DNA of 64,000 bases from JAOUEA01 sp963797635 (GCA_963797635.1 CAWCPZ010000010.1:62001-126000); one strand, 5' to 3'; shown: positions 8,713 to 18,405, counted from the first letter of the stretch. Notes: generated by a model not told the origin, from the sequence alone. Numbers and translations: made by a program.

Positions 8713-9230
8713 CGGTGACGGCGAGCCTGGCGCCGCCCGCCATCCCCTTCGTCGCCGAAGGGGTGACGCCGTTCGCCCTGTCCGCGCTGAAGTACGGCCT
8801 GTTCGCCCTGCTGGTCCTGTTCCTGTGGCGGTCGATGCGCTGGGCCGTCCGCGGCCTCAGCGTCGAAGCGGCGCCGGCGCGCGGCGGACGTTCGGCTCGA
8901 AAGGCTCGCGACGCCGCCGAGGGTCCCACGGTGACGCCGGGGATCTCCGACGTCGTGGTCCACGCCGACGGCGCGAAGCCGCGCACCGTCCGGGTCGCGA
9001 GCGATTCGTTGGTGATCGGCCGGGCTCCCGAGTGCGAGCTCGCGATCGACGACACCTACGTCTCGCAGCAGCATGCCCGGGTGTTCGCCAAGGGTGGCTC
9101 CTGGTACGTCGAGGACCTGGGTTCGACCAACGGCACGTTCGTGAACGATCAGCGCCTGTCCTCCCCCGCCATGGTGCAGGCAGGCGACAAGGTGCGGATC
9201 GGCACCACCGTGATGGAGCTCCGACGATGA
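8709..9230 (+). CDS. fhaB: FhaB-like membrane-anchored FHA domain protein
   Basis: This protein is 173 residues. It has one N-terminal membrane segment (about 20-45, FALSALKYGLFALLVLFLW), a basic linker and a C-terminal FHA domain (IGRAPECELAI, SQQHARVF, LGSTNGTFVND). FhaB (FipA) binds phosphorylated partners such as FtsZ/FtsQ or kinase-domain proteins at the division site in mycobacteria; the exact partner here is inferred. The GTG start at 8709 overlaps the fhaA stop by 4 bp and the stop overlaps the pstP ATG by 4 bp, so translational coupling is likely. Confidence 0.9.
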   Translation: MTVTASLAPPAIPFVAEGVTPFALSALKYGLFALLVLFLWRSMRWAVRGLSVEAAPARGGRSARKARDAAEGPTVTPGISDVVVHADGAKPRTVRVASDSLVIGRAPECELAIDDTYVSQQHARVFAKGGSWYVEDLGSTNGTFVNDQRLSSPAMVQAGDKVRIGTTVMELRR

Positions 9231-10315
9231 AGGTCCAGGTGGGGGTGGCCACCGACATCGGCCGGGTCCGCGAGGGCAACGAGGACTCCTACCTGATCGA
9301 GCCGCCGCTCTACGCGGTGGCCGACGGCATGGGCGGGCATCGGGGCGGTGAGGTCGCGTCCCAGCTGGCACTCGAGACGATCGAAGATCTGTTCCGCAAG
9401 GACGAAGGCTCGCTCGTCGAGCAGGTGCGCAGCGCCAACCACGCCGTGTTCATGCAGTCGCAGGAAGACACCGCCGTGAGCGGCATGGGGACGACGCTCA
9501 CCGCCGCCCTGGTGGAGGGCAGCCAGCTCCAACTGGCGCATGTGGGCGACTCCCGCGCCTATCTGCTGCGAGCCGACTCGCTTCGACAGCTCACCGCCGA
9601 CCACACGCTGGTGGCCCGCATGGTCAAGACCGGGGAGATCACCGAGGCCGAAGCCGAGGTGCACCCGCACCGCAACGTGCTCACGCGCTCGCTCGGCACC
9701 GAGGCGGACGTGCAGGTGGACGAAGACGTCGTGGGCCTGCTGGACGGCGACCGCCTGTTGCTGTGCAGCGACGGCCTCACCGGCATGGTGACCGAGGATC
9801 AGATCAAGGCGATCCTGGAGACCGAACCCGACCCGCAGCGCGCGTCCGACCGTCTCATCAAGGCGGCGAACCGCGCCGGTGGCATCGACAACATCACGGT
9901 GGTCGTGCTGGATGCGATCGGTGAGGACGACGATCCGGTCGGCCCGGCGCCGGCTGCACCCCGCTGGCGGCGCTGGCTGATCGGCGGCCTGGTGGCCCTG
10001 GTGCTGCTGGTGGGGACGTTCTTCGCGGCCCGAACCTTCATCGACCGCCAGTGGTACGTCGGCGTCGCCGACGACAAGGTCGCCGTCTACCAGGGCATCC
10101 CGGCCAATCCGCTGGGTCTGTCCCTGTCGAGCGTCGACACCATCACCGAGATCCCCGCTGCCGATGCCGCCGCCCTCGAGCTCTACCGCGACCTCCCGCA
10201 AGGGATCACCGCCGACAGTCGTGAGGACGCGCTGGCCATCGTCGAGCGGATCCGGACCGACGTGGCGGACGACGCGGTCCCGCCGAAGAAGCCGAAGAAC
10301 GCGAGCGGGCAGTGA
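9227..10315 (+). CDS. pstP: PP2C-family Ser/Thr phosphatase PstP
   Basis: This 362-residue membrane phosphatase reverses PknA/PknB phosphorylation. The PP2C domain occupies about 1-235, with metal-binding motifs GNEDSY, VADGMGGH, HVGDSRAYL, LLCSDGLTGMV and GGIDNITVV all present. A membrane helix follows (about 247-270) and then a small extracellular C-terminal domain (about 95 residues). The ATG at 9227 overlaps the preceding stop (ATGA). The gene set and order fhaA-fhaB-pstP-ftsW-pbp-pknB is the actinobacterial arrangement. Confidence 0.93.
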   Translation: MKVQVGVATDIGRVREGNEDSYLIEPPLYAVADGMGGHRGGEVASQLALETIEDLFRKDEGSLVEQVRSANHAVFMQSQEDTAVSGMGTTLTAALVEGSQLQLAHVGDSRAYLLRADSLRQLTADHTLVARMVKTGEITEAEAEVHPHRNVLTRSLGTEADVQVDEDVVGLLDGDRLLLCSDGLTGMVTEDQIKAILETEPDPQRASDRLIKAANRAGGIDNITVVVLDAIGEDDDPVGPAPAAPRWRRWLIGGLVALVLLVGTFFAARTFIDRQWYVGVADDKVAVYQGIPANPLGLSLSSVDTITEIPAADAAALELYRDLPQGITADSREDALAIVERIRTDVADDAVPPKKPKNASGQ

Positions 10316-11631
10316 GCGAGGTCGCGTTCGCGGTCGATCAGCGGAAGCGGCCCGTCACCGGGCTGGGCCTGTTGATCGTGGCGCTGGTGATCTCGATCGT
10401 GGCCTACGCGACGGCGGGTCTGGGGCTCAAGGGCAAGACCCCTCGCGATCTGATCGCCTACGGGCTCGCGTTCACGGTGGTCTCGCTCGCGGGGTGGTTC
10501 GCCGTGCGGTGGTTGGCGCCGCGCGCCGACCCCGTGCTGTATCCGATCGCGGTCACGCTGGGCGGGCTGGGCATCGCGATGCTCTACCGGATCATGGTCG
10601 ACCGGGGCGAAGCGGTGATCGCCCAGGAGCAGGCGATCTGGTTGATCGTCGGCGTGGCGGCATTCGCCGCGACGCTCTGGTTCGTGCGCGACGACCGGAT
10701 GTTGAACACCTACACGTACACGCTGGGCCTGATCGGCGTGGTGCTGTTGCTGCTGCCGGTGGTCCCGGGCATCGGGTACGAGATCAACGGGGCACGGCTG
10801 TGGGCGGCGATCGGGCCCATCACGTTCCAGCCGGCGGAGTTCGGCAAGATCTTCATCGTCGTGTTCCTGGCCGCCTACCTCGCGGACAAGCGCGAACTCC
10901 TCGCGAGCGGGGTGGGACGGTTCGGGCTACCGCGCGCCAAGGATCTCGGGCCGCTGCTCGTGGCGTGGATCGCGTCGTTGGCCGTGCTGTTCCTGGAGCG
11001 GGACATGGGCGCGTCGCTGCTGTTCTTCGGCGTGTTCGTCGTGATGTTGTGGATCGCGAGCGGCCGCGCGGGCTACCTCTGGCTGGGGATCATCCTGTTC
11101 GTGGTGGGCGCGTGGCTGGGCTACCTGGCGTTCGACCACGTGCAGACCCGCGTCGACTATTGGATCCACGCCCTCGACCCCGCGGTGGTGACGGGCCAGG
11201 GCTACTTCCAGCTGGCGCAGGGATGGTTCGCGCTGGCGACCGGCGGCATCGTGGGCACCGGCATCGGCCAGGGTTCGCCCACGCTGATCCCGTACGTGGG
11301 CAGCGACTTCATCTTCGCGGCGTTCGGCGAGGAACTGGGCATGATCGGCGCCGTCTCGCTGCTGTTGCTCTACCTGGTGTGGATCGCGCGTGGGCTGCGG
11401 GTGGCGATGGAGCGCGTCGATGCGTTCGGCAAGCTGCTGGCCACCGGCATCACCACGATCATCGCGCTGCAGACGTTCGCGATCGTGGCGGGCGTGACGC
11501 GGTTGATCCCACTCACCGGGGTGCCGCTGCCGTTGGTGAGCTACGGGGGTTCGAGCCGCGTCGCCACCTTCATCATGCTGGCGCTGCTGGTGCGGGTGTC
11601 GGCGGGACCTCGGGAGCGGCAGCGTGGATAG
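10312..11631 (+). CDS. SEDS peptidoglycan polymerase, FtsW/RodA family
   Basis: This is a 439-residue polytopic membrane protein with about ten helices, from the SEDS glycosyltransferase family that polymerises lipid II with a partner class B PBP. Characteristic regions are GYEINGARLWAAIGPITFQPAEFGKI near the middle, the loop GQGSPTLIPYVGSDFIFAAFGEELG, and the late PLTGVPLPLVSYGGSS motif. It starts with a GTG that overlaps the pstP stop and it overlaps the PBP gene by 8 bp, which pairs it with that PBP. By position it corresponds to RodA in mycobacteria, but RodA and FtsW cannot be separated by sequence reading alone. Confidence 0.92.
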   Translation: MSEVAFAVDQRKRPVTGLGLLIVALVISIVAYATAGLGLKGKTPRDLIAYGLAFTVVSLAGWFAVRWLAPRADPVLYPIAVTLGGLGIAMLYRIMVDRGEAVIAQEQAIWLIVGVAAFAATLWFVRDDRMLNTYTYTLGLIGVVLLLLPVVPGIGYEINGARLWAAIGPITFQPAEFGKIFIVVFLAAYLADKRELLASGVGRFGLPRAKDLGPLLVAWIASLAVLFLERDMGASLLFFGVFVVMLWIASGRAGYLWLGIILFVVGAWLGYLAFDHVQTRVDYWIHALDPAVVTGQGYFQLAQGWFALATGGIVGTGIGQGSPTLIPYVGSDFIFAAFGEELGMIGAVSLLLLYLVWIARGLRVAMERVDAFGKLLATGITTIIALQTFAIVAGVTRLIPLTGVPLPLVSYGGSSRVATFIMLALLVRVSAGPRERQRG

Positions 11632-13154
11632 GCGCATCCGCCGGCTGGGCATCGGGCTCGTGGCACTGTTCGGACTGCTGTTCGCGCAACTCGCACACGT
11701 CCAGGTGTTCGCGGCCGACGACATCAAGGGACAGGCGGCGAACGCCCGGCGCCAGATCATCGCCGAGTACAAGGTGGAGCGCGGGCCGATCCTGACCGCG
11801 GCACCGAGCAGCACGGTCATGGCCCAGAGCCTGCAGAACGAGGACGAGCGGTCCGAGCTCCTGTTCCGACGGCTCTACCCCGACGGCGAGCTCTACGCCG
11901 ACCTCACCGGCTACTACTCGCGCATCTACGGTCGCGCCGGCCTTGGAGCAGGCGGCGAACCCCTACCTGTCCGGCGACGCGCCGGAACTCGCGATCTCGA
12001 CGTTCACCGACCTGATCCTGGGCAGGACCAAGAAGGGTGGCGCCGTGGTCACCACGATCGACGCGAACCTCCAGGCGGCCGCGGCCCAGGCGCTCGGCGA
12101 TCAGCCCGGCGCGGTGGTGGCGGTGGATCCCCGCACCGGCGATGTGCTGGCGCTGTACGCGAACCCCTCCTACGACCCCAACACGCTGTCGAACGGGACG
12201 GACCAGAGCATCGTCGACGCGTGGGACGCGATCAACGCCGATCCGGACAAGCCCCTGGTCTCGCGCGCGAAGGACGAGCTGTTCCTGCCGGGTTCCACCG
12301 GCAAGCTGATCACGGCGTCGGCGGCGCTGGAGAACGGGTTCGGGCCGGAGTCGGAATGGGACAACCCCCAGTTCCTCGACCTGCCGCAGAGCTCGAACAC
12401 GCTCGCGAACTTCGGCAACTCGCTCTGCAACGGCGGTTCGGCGCAGGTGACGATGGCCGAGGCCTTCAAGGAATCGTGCAACGTCACGTTCGCCGAGATC
12501 GGCCTGAAGCTGGGCGCCAGGAACATGAGCGACCAGGCGCGGGCCTACGGGTTCTGCCCCACCGATCCACCCGACCAGATCGACTGCATCGAGCCCACGA
12601 TCCCGTTCGTGCTGCCCTTCCAGGTCGGGCACTTCCCCGTGCCGGCGTACTTCCAGGACAACAAGCCGCTGCTGGCGTTCAGCTCGATCGGCTTGGACAA
12701 CGTGCTCACGAACCCGCTGCACATGGCCCTGATCTCGGCGGCGATCGCGAACGGCGGCAAGATGATGAACCCCCGCCTGATCACCGAGATCCGCGACGCG
12801 AGCGGACGGGTGGTGCGCACGTTCGAAAGCGAGCAGTACGGGATCCCCATCGGACCCCAGTCCGCCGCGGAGTTGCGCGCGATGATGCTGTCGGTGACGG
12901 AGTCGGGCACGGCCTTCTCGGCGTTCTCGGGATTCCCGATCCAGGTGGCGGGCAAGACCGGCACGGCCACCAACGGCGAGGATGTGCCGCCGAACGCGTG
13001 GTTCACGGCGTTCGCACCTGCAGGGGTGAATGACACCCCTCGCATCGCCGTGGCGGTTATCGTTCTCGACGGCGGGACGCTCGCCGACGAATCGGCGACC
13101 GGAGGCGCGATCGCGGCTCCGATCGCTCGAGAGGTGATCGATGCGTATCTGTGA
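11624..13154 (+). CDS. pbpA: Class B penicillin-binding protein, PbpA/FtsI type (frameshifted)
   Basis: This is the transpeptidase partner of the SEDS protein. The N-terminal piece has a short cytoplasmic tail and one membrane helix (about 8-30). The C-terminal piece carries the three penicillin-binding motifs: SxxK as STGK in LPGSTGKLI (about residue 224 after repair), SxN as SCN in ESCNVTF, and KTG in VAGKTGTA. The two pieces join near 11941-11945 (GGCCTTGGAG), where removing one T restores GLEQAANPYL. Because this gene should be essential, the shift is most likely an assembly error. The start is a GTG at 11624, overlapping the SEDS gene. Confidence 0.88.
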
Positions 13155-13169
13155 GATGAGAGGCACGGG

Positions 13170-14846
13170 ATGAGCCAGTCGCTGCTGGGTGGTCGCTACC
13201 AGATGGAGGCGCGCATCGGCGCCGGGGGCATGGCGGAGGTGTTCCGCGGGTTCGATCCCGTGCTCAACCGCACCGTGGCGATCAAGGTGCTCAACCCGCA
13301 GTTCGCGCGCGACACCAGCTTCGTGGAGCGGTTCCGGCGCGAGGCGCAGGCCGCCGCCCGGCTGAACCAGCCCAACATCGTCGCCGTCTACGACACCGGC
13401 GCCGACGAGGGCACGCAGTTCATCGTGATGGAGTTCATCGAGGGCCGGACCCTCGGCGAGTTCATGGAGACCGGTCGCAAGCCCACCCCGGTGCAGGCCG
13501 CCGAGATCGCCCAGAAGATCTGCGCGGCGCTGGCCGCGGCGCACGCGGCCGGCGTGATCCACCGCGACATCAAGCCCGGCAACGTCATGGTGACGCGCGA
13601 CGGCACCGTGAAGGTGATGGACTTCGGCATCGCGCGCGTGCTGGGACCCGAGACCGCACCGCAGACCTCGGCCGTGCTCGGCACCGCGTCGTACCTGTCG
13701 CCCGAGCAGGCGCAGGGCGGGCCCGTCGACGCGCGCACCGACATCTACTCGCTGGGCGCCGTGCTGTACGAGATGCTCGCCGGCCGGCCGCCGTTCATGG
13801 GCGACACCCCCGTGGCGGTCGCCTACAAGCAGGTCAACGAGACACCGGTCGTGCCCTCGCAGTTGAACCCCGACGTCCCCGCGCGCTTGGACGCCGTCGT
13901 GATGAAGGCGCTGTCGAAGAACCCGTCGAACCGCTATCAGACCGCCGACGAGTTCTCCGCCGACCTGGAGCGCGTCATCAAGGGTCAGGACGTGGAGGCG
14001 ACGCCGCTGCTGGCGGGCGTCGCGGCCGCCGAGGCCACCCAGGTGATCAGCCGTCCGCAGCAGACCGCCGTCCTGCCGCCCGTGGAAGAGCCCGACGGCT
14101 CGGGCCGGAAGGTCTGGCTGGGGATCCTCATCGGGATCCTGGTCGTCGCCGTGCTCGCCGGCGGCGGCTACCTGCTGGTCAGCAGCCTCACCAACGACAA
14201 CGAGGGCAGCGTGCTCGTCGTCGTGCCGGATCTGGTGGGCATGACCCGGGAGCAGGCTGAGGCCGACCTCACCGACCGCGGCCTGAACCCCGTCGTCAAG
14301 AACCGCGAGACCGATCCGGCCGATGCCGACCCAGGCACCGTGGTCGATCAGAACCCGAAGGACGGGGTCGAGGTGGCCAAGGGCGCCGACGTCACGATCT
14401 TCATCGCCGTGGAGCCCACCACCACCACCGTGCCCGACCTGGAGGGCTTGACCCCGTCGGCGGCACAAACCGAACTCAGCGCCGCCGGACTCCGCCTCGG
14501 GTCCCAGTTGCAGGAACCGAGCGCCACGATCCCTGCCGGGCAGATCACGCGGTCCGAGCCCGCCGCCGGGAGCGAGATCGAACAGGATTCCGTGGTCGAC
14601 GTGTTCGTGTCGACCGGCCCTGAGCAGGTGACGGTGCCGGACGTCTCGACCGGCTGCCTGTCGACGGGGTCGGCGCGCAAGGCCCTGAAGGATGCCGGCT
14701 TGGAGACCGAGGTGGGTGACCCGCAGCCCTCGGTCCCCGACTGTCCGAACCCGAGCCGCATCATCGGCCAGGAACCGGCTGCGGGAACCACGTTGGATGC
14801 CGGTTCGGTGGTGACGATCTTCCCGGGCGGTGGGGGCGACGTCTGA
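13170..14846 (+). CDS. pknB: PASTA-domain Ser/Thr protein kinase PknB
   Basis: This 558-residue receptor kinase has a complete catalytic domain (about 10-270): glycine loop GAGGMAEV, ATP lysine K39, HRDIKPGN at 131-138, DFG at 151-153, and a regulatory activation loop containing threonines (QTSAVLGTASYLSPEQ). A juxtamembrane linker precedes one helix (about 315-340), followed by three PASTA repeats (about 349-416, 420-484, 485-555) that sense peptidoglycan fragments or lipid II. It phosphorylates the FHA proteins, and the cluster's phosphatase opposes it. It is the last gene of the cluster, 15 bp after the PBP. Unlike the kinase at 323, all catalytic residues are intact. Confidence 0.95.
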   Translation: MSQSLLGGRYQMEARIGAGGMAEVFRGFDPVLNRTVAIKVLNPQFARDTSFVERFRREAQAAARLNQPNIVAVYDTGADEGTQFIVMEFIEGRTLGEFMETGRKPTPVQAAEIAQKICAALAAAHAAGVIHRDIKPGNVMVTRDGTVKVMDFGIARVLGPETAPQTSAVLGTASYLSPEQAQGGPVDARTDIYSLGAVLYEMLAGRPPFMGDTPVAVAYKQVNETPVVPSQLNPDVPARLDAVVMKALSKNPSNRYQTADEFSADLERVIKGQDVEATPLLAGVAAAEATQVISRPQQTAVLPPVEEPDGSGRKVWLGILIGILVVAVLAGGGYLLVSSLTNDNEGSVLVVVPDLVGMTREQAEADLTDRGLNPVVKNRETDPADADPGTVVDQNPKDGVEVAKGADVTIFIAVEPTTTTVPDLEGLTPSAAQTELSAAGLRLGSQLQEPSATIPAGQITRSEPAAGSEIEQDSVVDVFVSTGPEQVTVPDVSTGCLSTGSARKALKDAGLETEVGDPQPSVPDCPNPSRIIGQEPAAGTTLDAGSVVTIFPGGGGDV

Positions 14847-14855
14847 GTCCGGGGG

Positions 14856-14861
14856 TACCCT
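14856..14861 (+). promoter_or_regulatory. -10 box of a leaderless thyX promoter
   Basis: TACCCT lies exactly 6 nt before the thyX ATG, so transcription would begin at or next to the start codon. The same TANNNT plus 6-10 nt arrangement precedes several other first genes in this window (for example 323, 1841, 23963, 27785, 31555, 37443, 46882). Confidence 0.55.
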
Positions 14862-14867
14862 CGGACC

Positions 14868-16484
14868 ATGACGCTCACCTTCGCCACCGAGGAGTTCTCA
14901 CCGGACGAGCGCGCCACGCTCGAACGGCATTTCACGAACCTCGAAGGGCCCGTCTTCGCCCTGGTGAACCTGCCCGAAGCGGTGAAGGGCGCGCTGTTCG
15001 CCCGGTACTCGCGCACCACGAAGTCGCTCCGGCGGTTGTTCCTGGACGAGTTCGCGGAAGAGACCGCGGCGCTGGGGTCAGCGCCGACGGCCACCGTCGG
15101 CAGTGAACGCGCCGCGCGCCTCTACGAGAACGTGTTCGTCGAGTACGGCGACGACTCGGTGGCCCAGCTGGGCGGCGTGCACCTGGCGTGTGAGCAGTCC
15201 TCGCAGTTGCTGGCGAAGGCGTTGGAGTGGGGACGCCTGGCCGCCTACCTGGAGCAGTCGACGCGCTACATGCGCTACGACGACCGGCCCGGCGGAGCCT
15301 GGCGCGCCACCGTGCCGCCCGAACTCGTGGGCACGCCGCTCGCCGATCGCTACGTCGCGTTCCTCGACGAGGTGTTCACCACCTACGGCCGCATGTACGA
15401 GCCGATGGAGACCTACTTCAAGGAACGGTTCCCGAAGGAGGAGGGCGACTCCGACTTCGTGTATCGCCAGACGATGCTGGCCAAGACGTGCGACACGTTG
15501 CGCGTGCTGTTGCCCGCGGGCACGCGGTCGAACCTGGGGATCTACGCCACCGGGCAGTCCTACGAACAGTTGTTGATGCGCCTGGCGGTGCATCCGCTCG
15601 CCGAGATGCGCGAGGTCGGCGACCTCATGCTGATCGAACTGCGCAAGGTGATCCCGGAGTTCCTGAAGCGCGTCGACGTCGCGGAGCGCGGCGTGGCGTG
15701 GTCGGCGTACTGGCAGGCGAACCACGAACGCGTCGAAGCGCTCACCGCGCGGGTGCTCGAAGACGTCAAGCCCGAGGCGCGGGAAGAAGTCAAGCTGGTT
15801 GACCATGACCCGGACGGTGAGCTGAAGATCACCGCGGCGGTGCTCTACGCATCGAGCGATCTCCCCGACGATCAACTGTTGTCGCTCGCGCGGTCGATGA
15901 CGCCCGAGCAGCGGAGCGAGATCCTGCGCGCCAGCGTCGGTGACCGCGGGAACCGTCGCCACAAGCCCGGACGCGCGTGGGAGCGCACGGGCTATCGATT
16001 CGACGTGTTGTGCGACTACGGCGCGTTCCGCGACCTGCAGCGCCACCGTCCACTCACGATCGAGTGGCAGCGCCTCACCACCGAACACGGCTTCGAGACG
16101 CCGAGCCAGATCGACGAGGCGGGGCTGCGCAGCGACTGGGACCGCGTGATGGAGGCGAGCTCCCGCATGGAACGCGAGCTCCTCGACGCGGGCCTGCAGG
16201 ACGTGGCGCAGTACGCGGTGTCCATGGCCTATCGCATCCGGTTCGTGATGCAGATGACGGCACGCGAGGCGATGCACCTCACCGAGCTGCGCTCCCAGCC
16301 CGCCGGTCACCCCGTCTACCGCCGCGTGGCGCAGGCGATGCACCGGGAGATCGCCCAGGTGCACCCCGCGATCGCCGAGACCTTCACCTACATGAGCTAC
16401 GACGAGGTCGACCTCGAGCGCCTGGAAGCCGAACGCCGCACCGAACAGAAGCGCAACGCGTTGAAGCAGCAACCCTCCGCCTGA
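14868..16484 (+). CDS. thyX: Tandem-domain ThyX-like flavin-dependent thymidylate synthase
   Basis: This protein is 538 residues, about twice a standard ThyX (220-250). It consists of two ThyX-fold halves (about 1-270 and 300-520). The first half keeps the second part of the ThyX motif (LEQSTRYMRY, about 121-130) but has EWG in place of RHR. The second half keeps RHR (DLQRHRPLTIEWQRL, about 382-396) but lacks the SxRY part. Both halves have the late arginine-rich segment (MRLAVHPLAEMREV; MHLTELRSQPAGHPVYRR). The active site may therefore be shared between halves, or the protein may have a different role. Canonical activity is inferred. It makes dTMP from dUMP with folate and FAD if active. 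Confidence 0.85.
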   Translation: MTLTFATEEFSPDERATLERHFTNLEGPVFALVNLPEAVKGALFARYSRTTKSLRRLFLDEFAEETAALGSAPTATVGSERAARLYENVFVEYGDDSVAQLGGVHLACEQSSQLLAKALEWGRLAAYLEQSTRYMRYDDRPGGAWRATVPPELVGTPLADRYVAFLDEVFTTYGRMYEPMETYFKERFPKEEGDSDFVYRQTMLAKTCDTLRVLLPAGTRSNLGIYATGQSYEQLLMRLAVHPLAEMREVGDLMLIELRKVIPEFLKRVDVAERGVAWSAYWQANHERVEALTARVLEDVKPEAREEVKLVDHDPDGELKITAAVLYASSDLPDDQLLSLARSMTPEQRSEILRASVGDRGNRRHKPGRAWERTGYRFDVLCDYGAFRDLQRHRPLTIEWQRLTTEHGFETPSQIDEAGLRSDWDRVMEASSRMERELLDAGLQDVAQYAVSMAYRIRFVMQMTAREAMHLTELRSQPAGHPVYRRVAQAMHREIAQVHPAIAETFTYMSYDEVDLERLEAERRTEQKRNALKQQPSA

Positions 16485-17490
16485 TGGCCTCGGCCCCCGC
16501 AGCGGCTGAACCGATCGCTGCCGTGGTTCGAAGCGGCGAGGTCACGTGGGCGGCGGGAGCAACACATGCCGATGGCCCCGCTTCGGACTCGATCTTCTAC
16601 GTCGGCTCCATCGCGAAGCAGTTCGTTGCCGCATGCATCGCGTTGCTCGAACGTGAGGGCGCGCTCGCGCTCGACGATCCCGTCGCGGCCTACGTGCCGG
16701 ACCTTCCGGCGTGGGGGTCGAACGCGTCACGATCGATCACCTGGTGCATCACACCGGCGGCGTGAAGGAACGCTCCCGGTCGGGACCCGGTGTCCCGGTC
16801 GAGGGCGTGCCCGCGTGGGGGAACGAGGACCTGCTCGAGCAGCTCCGCACGGTCGCGGAGCTCGACTTCGAGCCGGGGTCGCGCTACGGCTATTCGAACC
16901 GCGGCTACCTCCTGCTGGCCGAGGTCGTGGCCGCCGCCTCGGGTTCCTCGCTCCGCGCCTTCGCGCGCGACCGCATCTTCGAGCCGCTGGGCATGCGCGA
17001 GACCTTCTTCCGGGACCGCGAGAGCCCGCTGCCGGCGAACGCCCTCCGGGGTCACTTCCGGGCGGCCGACGGGACCGTCCGCGAAGAGCCGGCGCGGTTC
17101 CACGCGGTGGGCGCGGGCGGACTGTGGACCACCGTGAGCGACCTCGCGCGCTGGGACGCCAACTTCGACGAGGACCAGCTCACCGACGGCTGGCTGCCCG
17201 AGCGGCTCACGCAACGCGGAACGCTCGCCGACGGCACGCCGATCCACTACGCGTGGGGGCTGTCGGTCCGCACCCATCGCGGCCTGCCGATCGTCAGTCA
17301 CGGCGGCAACTTCCCGGGCTGGGAGTCGAAGATGGTGCGCTTCCCCACCGAGCGCACCACCGTGATCGTGCTCGCCAACGGTGAGGAGTTCGACGTGTCC
17401 TCGAAGGCGTTCGAGGTGGCCGACGAAGCGCTCGCGGACCGGCTCGATGACACCGCTCCACACGCCGATCACACCTTCGACGGCGTCTGA
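16484..17490 (+). CDS. Serine beta-lactamase-fold hydrolase (frameshifted)
   Basis: This protein of about 335 residues belongs to the class C beta-lactamase / esterase / D-aminopeptidase family (PF00144). The nucleophile motif SxxK is SIAK in VGSIAKQFVAACIALLEREG (about 42-45), the YxN motif is YSN in RYGYSNRGYL, and the third motif is HGG in SHGGNFPGW. No signal peptide is seen, so a cytoplasmic esterase is as likely as a cell-wall enzyme. The N-terminal part and the rest join near 16711-16716 in a run of five G; one more G restores PAWGVERVTIDHLVHHTGG. The ATG at 16484 overlaps the thyX stop by one base. Confidence 0.8.
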
Positions 17491-17611
17491 ACGCCGCCCG
17501 ATCCACCGCCTCTACCCTGCAGGAACGCAGAAAAGTCCCGGAAATCCAAGGGTTTTGGGGTTCTTGCGGGTAGGCTCCCCAGCGAATCCAAACACCTGGG
17601 GAGGTGCCAGC
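17491..17611 (+). promoter_or_regulatory. Promoter and leader of the HU gene
   Basis: The gap between the hydrolase and the HU gene contains an A/T-richer stretch (AAATCCAAGGGTTTTGGGG), a candidate TAGGCT -10 at about 17571-17576 and a strong ribosome site (GGGGAGG) ending about 6 nt before the ATG. Unlike most first genes here, this mRNA would have an untranslated leader of about 30 nt. That fits a highly expressed nucleoid protein. Confidence 0.45.
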
Positions 17612-17884
17612 ATGAACAAGGCGGAGTTGATCGACGCCATCGCGGATCGAACCGGTATCGCGAAGTCCACCGTGGACGAGGTCATCAAGGGCATGACCGA
17701 GACCATCGAGACACAGGTCGCCAGTGGCGACAAGATCGCGATCCCCGGTTTCATCTCGTTCCAGAAGGTGAAGCGCGCCGCGCGCACGGGCCGCAACCCG
17801 CGCACGGGCGAGACGATCAAGATCCCGGCCAGCGCCACGGTCAAGGTGACCGCGGGCGCTCGCCTCAAGAGCAGCGTGAAGTAA
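17612..17884 (+). CDS. hup: HU-family nucleoid DNA-binding protein
   Basis: This is a 90-residue histone-like HU protein (MNKAELIDAIADRTG, GDKIAIPGFISF, RNPRTGETIKIPAS) that dimerises and bends DNA. It lacks the long Lys/Ala/Pro-rich C-terminal tail found in mycobacterial and streptomycete HupB, so it is the short, canonical form. It has its own leader and is followed by a strong terminator, so it is probably monocistronic and well expressed. Confidence 0.95.
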   Translation: MNKAELIDAIADRTGIAKSTVDEVIKGMTETIETQVASGDKIAIPGFISFQKVKRAARTGRNPRTGETIKIPASATVKVTAGARLKSSVK

Positions 17885-17907
17885 GCACCATCAGCACGCG
17901 AACCACC

Positions 17908-17937
17908 GGCGGCCCGGCGTCAACACGCCGGGCCGCC
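17908..17937 (+). terminator. Terminator hairpin after HU
   Basis: A perfect 13-bp stem (GGCGGCCCGGCGT paired with its exact complement) closes a four-base CAAC loop 23 bp after the HU stop. There is no T tract, as is common for actinobacterial terminators. Confidence 0.75.
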
Positions 17938-17995
17938 TCCATGTCCGGGGTGGACGCCCGGCGGTAGGGTCGAGCACGCAAGGAGGTGCTCGCCC

Positions 17996-18355
17996 ATGGC
18001 CGACATCGACGTCCGCTTCTACCAATTGGTGATCGACTGCGCGGATCCACGTTCGCTCGCCGCGTTCTGGATGCGGTTCACGGGGTTCGAGATCGGTAGC
18101 GCCCACGACGACTGGGTCTCGATCCGCTCACCCGACGACGGCACGCGGATCGCCTTCCAACGCGTCCCGGAATCCAAGGCCGGCAAGAACCGCCTGCATG
18201 TCGACTTCGCCGCGAAGGATGAAGCGGCGACCGCGAGCGCGATCGAGGCCATCGGCGCCACGCGTCGCTGGGCCAGCGACGATCCCGAGGATCCGTTCAT
18301 CGTCCTGGCCGACCCCGAGGGCAACGAGTTCTGCATCGTGCGCGACGACGGCTGA
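17996..18355 (+). CDS. VOC-family (glyoxalase/bleomycin-resistance fold) protein
   Basis: This 119-residue single-domain protein of the vicinal oxygen chelate superfamily matches the common actinobacterial form (QLVIDCADPRSLAAFWMRFTGFE, KNRLHVDFAAKDE, LADPEGNEFCIV). Such proteins act as dimers, often binding a metal or a small ligand, and a specific reaction cannot be predicted. An AAGGAGG ribosome site at 17980-17986 supports the ATG at 17996. It lies between HU and the histidine operon. Confidence 0.85.
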   Translation: MADIDVRFYQLVIDCADPRSLAAFWMRFTGFEIGSAHDDWVSIRSPDDGTRIAFQRVPESKAGKNRLHVDFAAKDEAATASAIEAIGATRRWASDDPEDPFIVLADPEGNEFCIVRDDG

Positions 18356-18405
18356 AACGGCGCCAGGGCTGACCTGGGCGGTGTTTCGGTACCCTGAACC
18401 CCTCC

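Noticed and set aside
11904..14468. A long minus-strand open frame of about 850 codons opposite the pbpA-pknB region
   Set aside because: It lies antisense to clear pbpA and pknB sequences and its translation is low-complexity His/Arg/Gly/Val-rich. Such frames are common opposite GC-rich genes.
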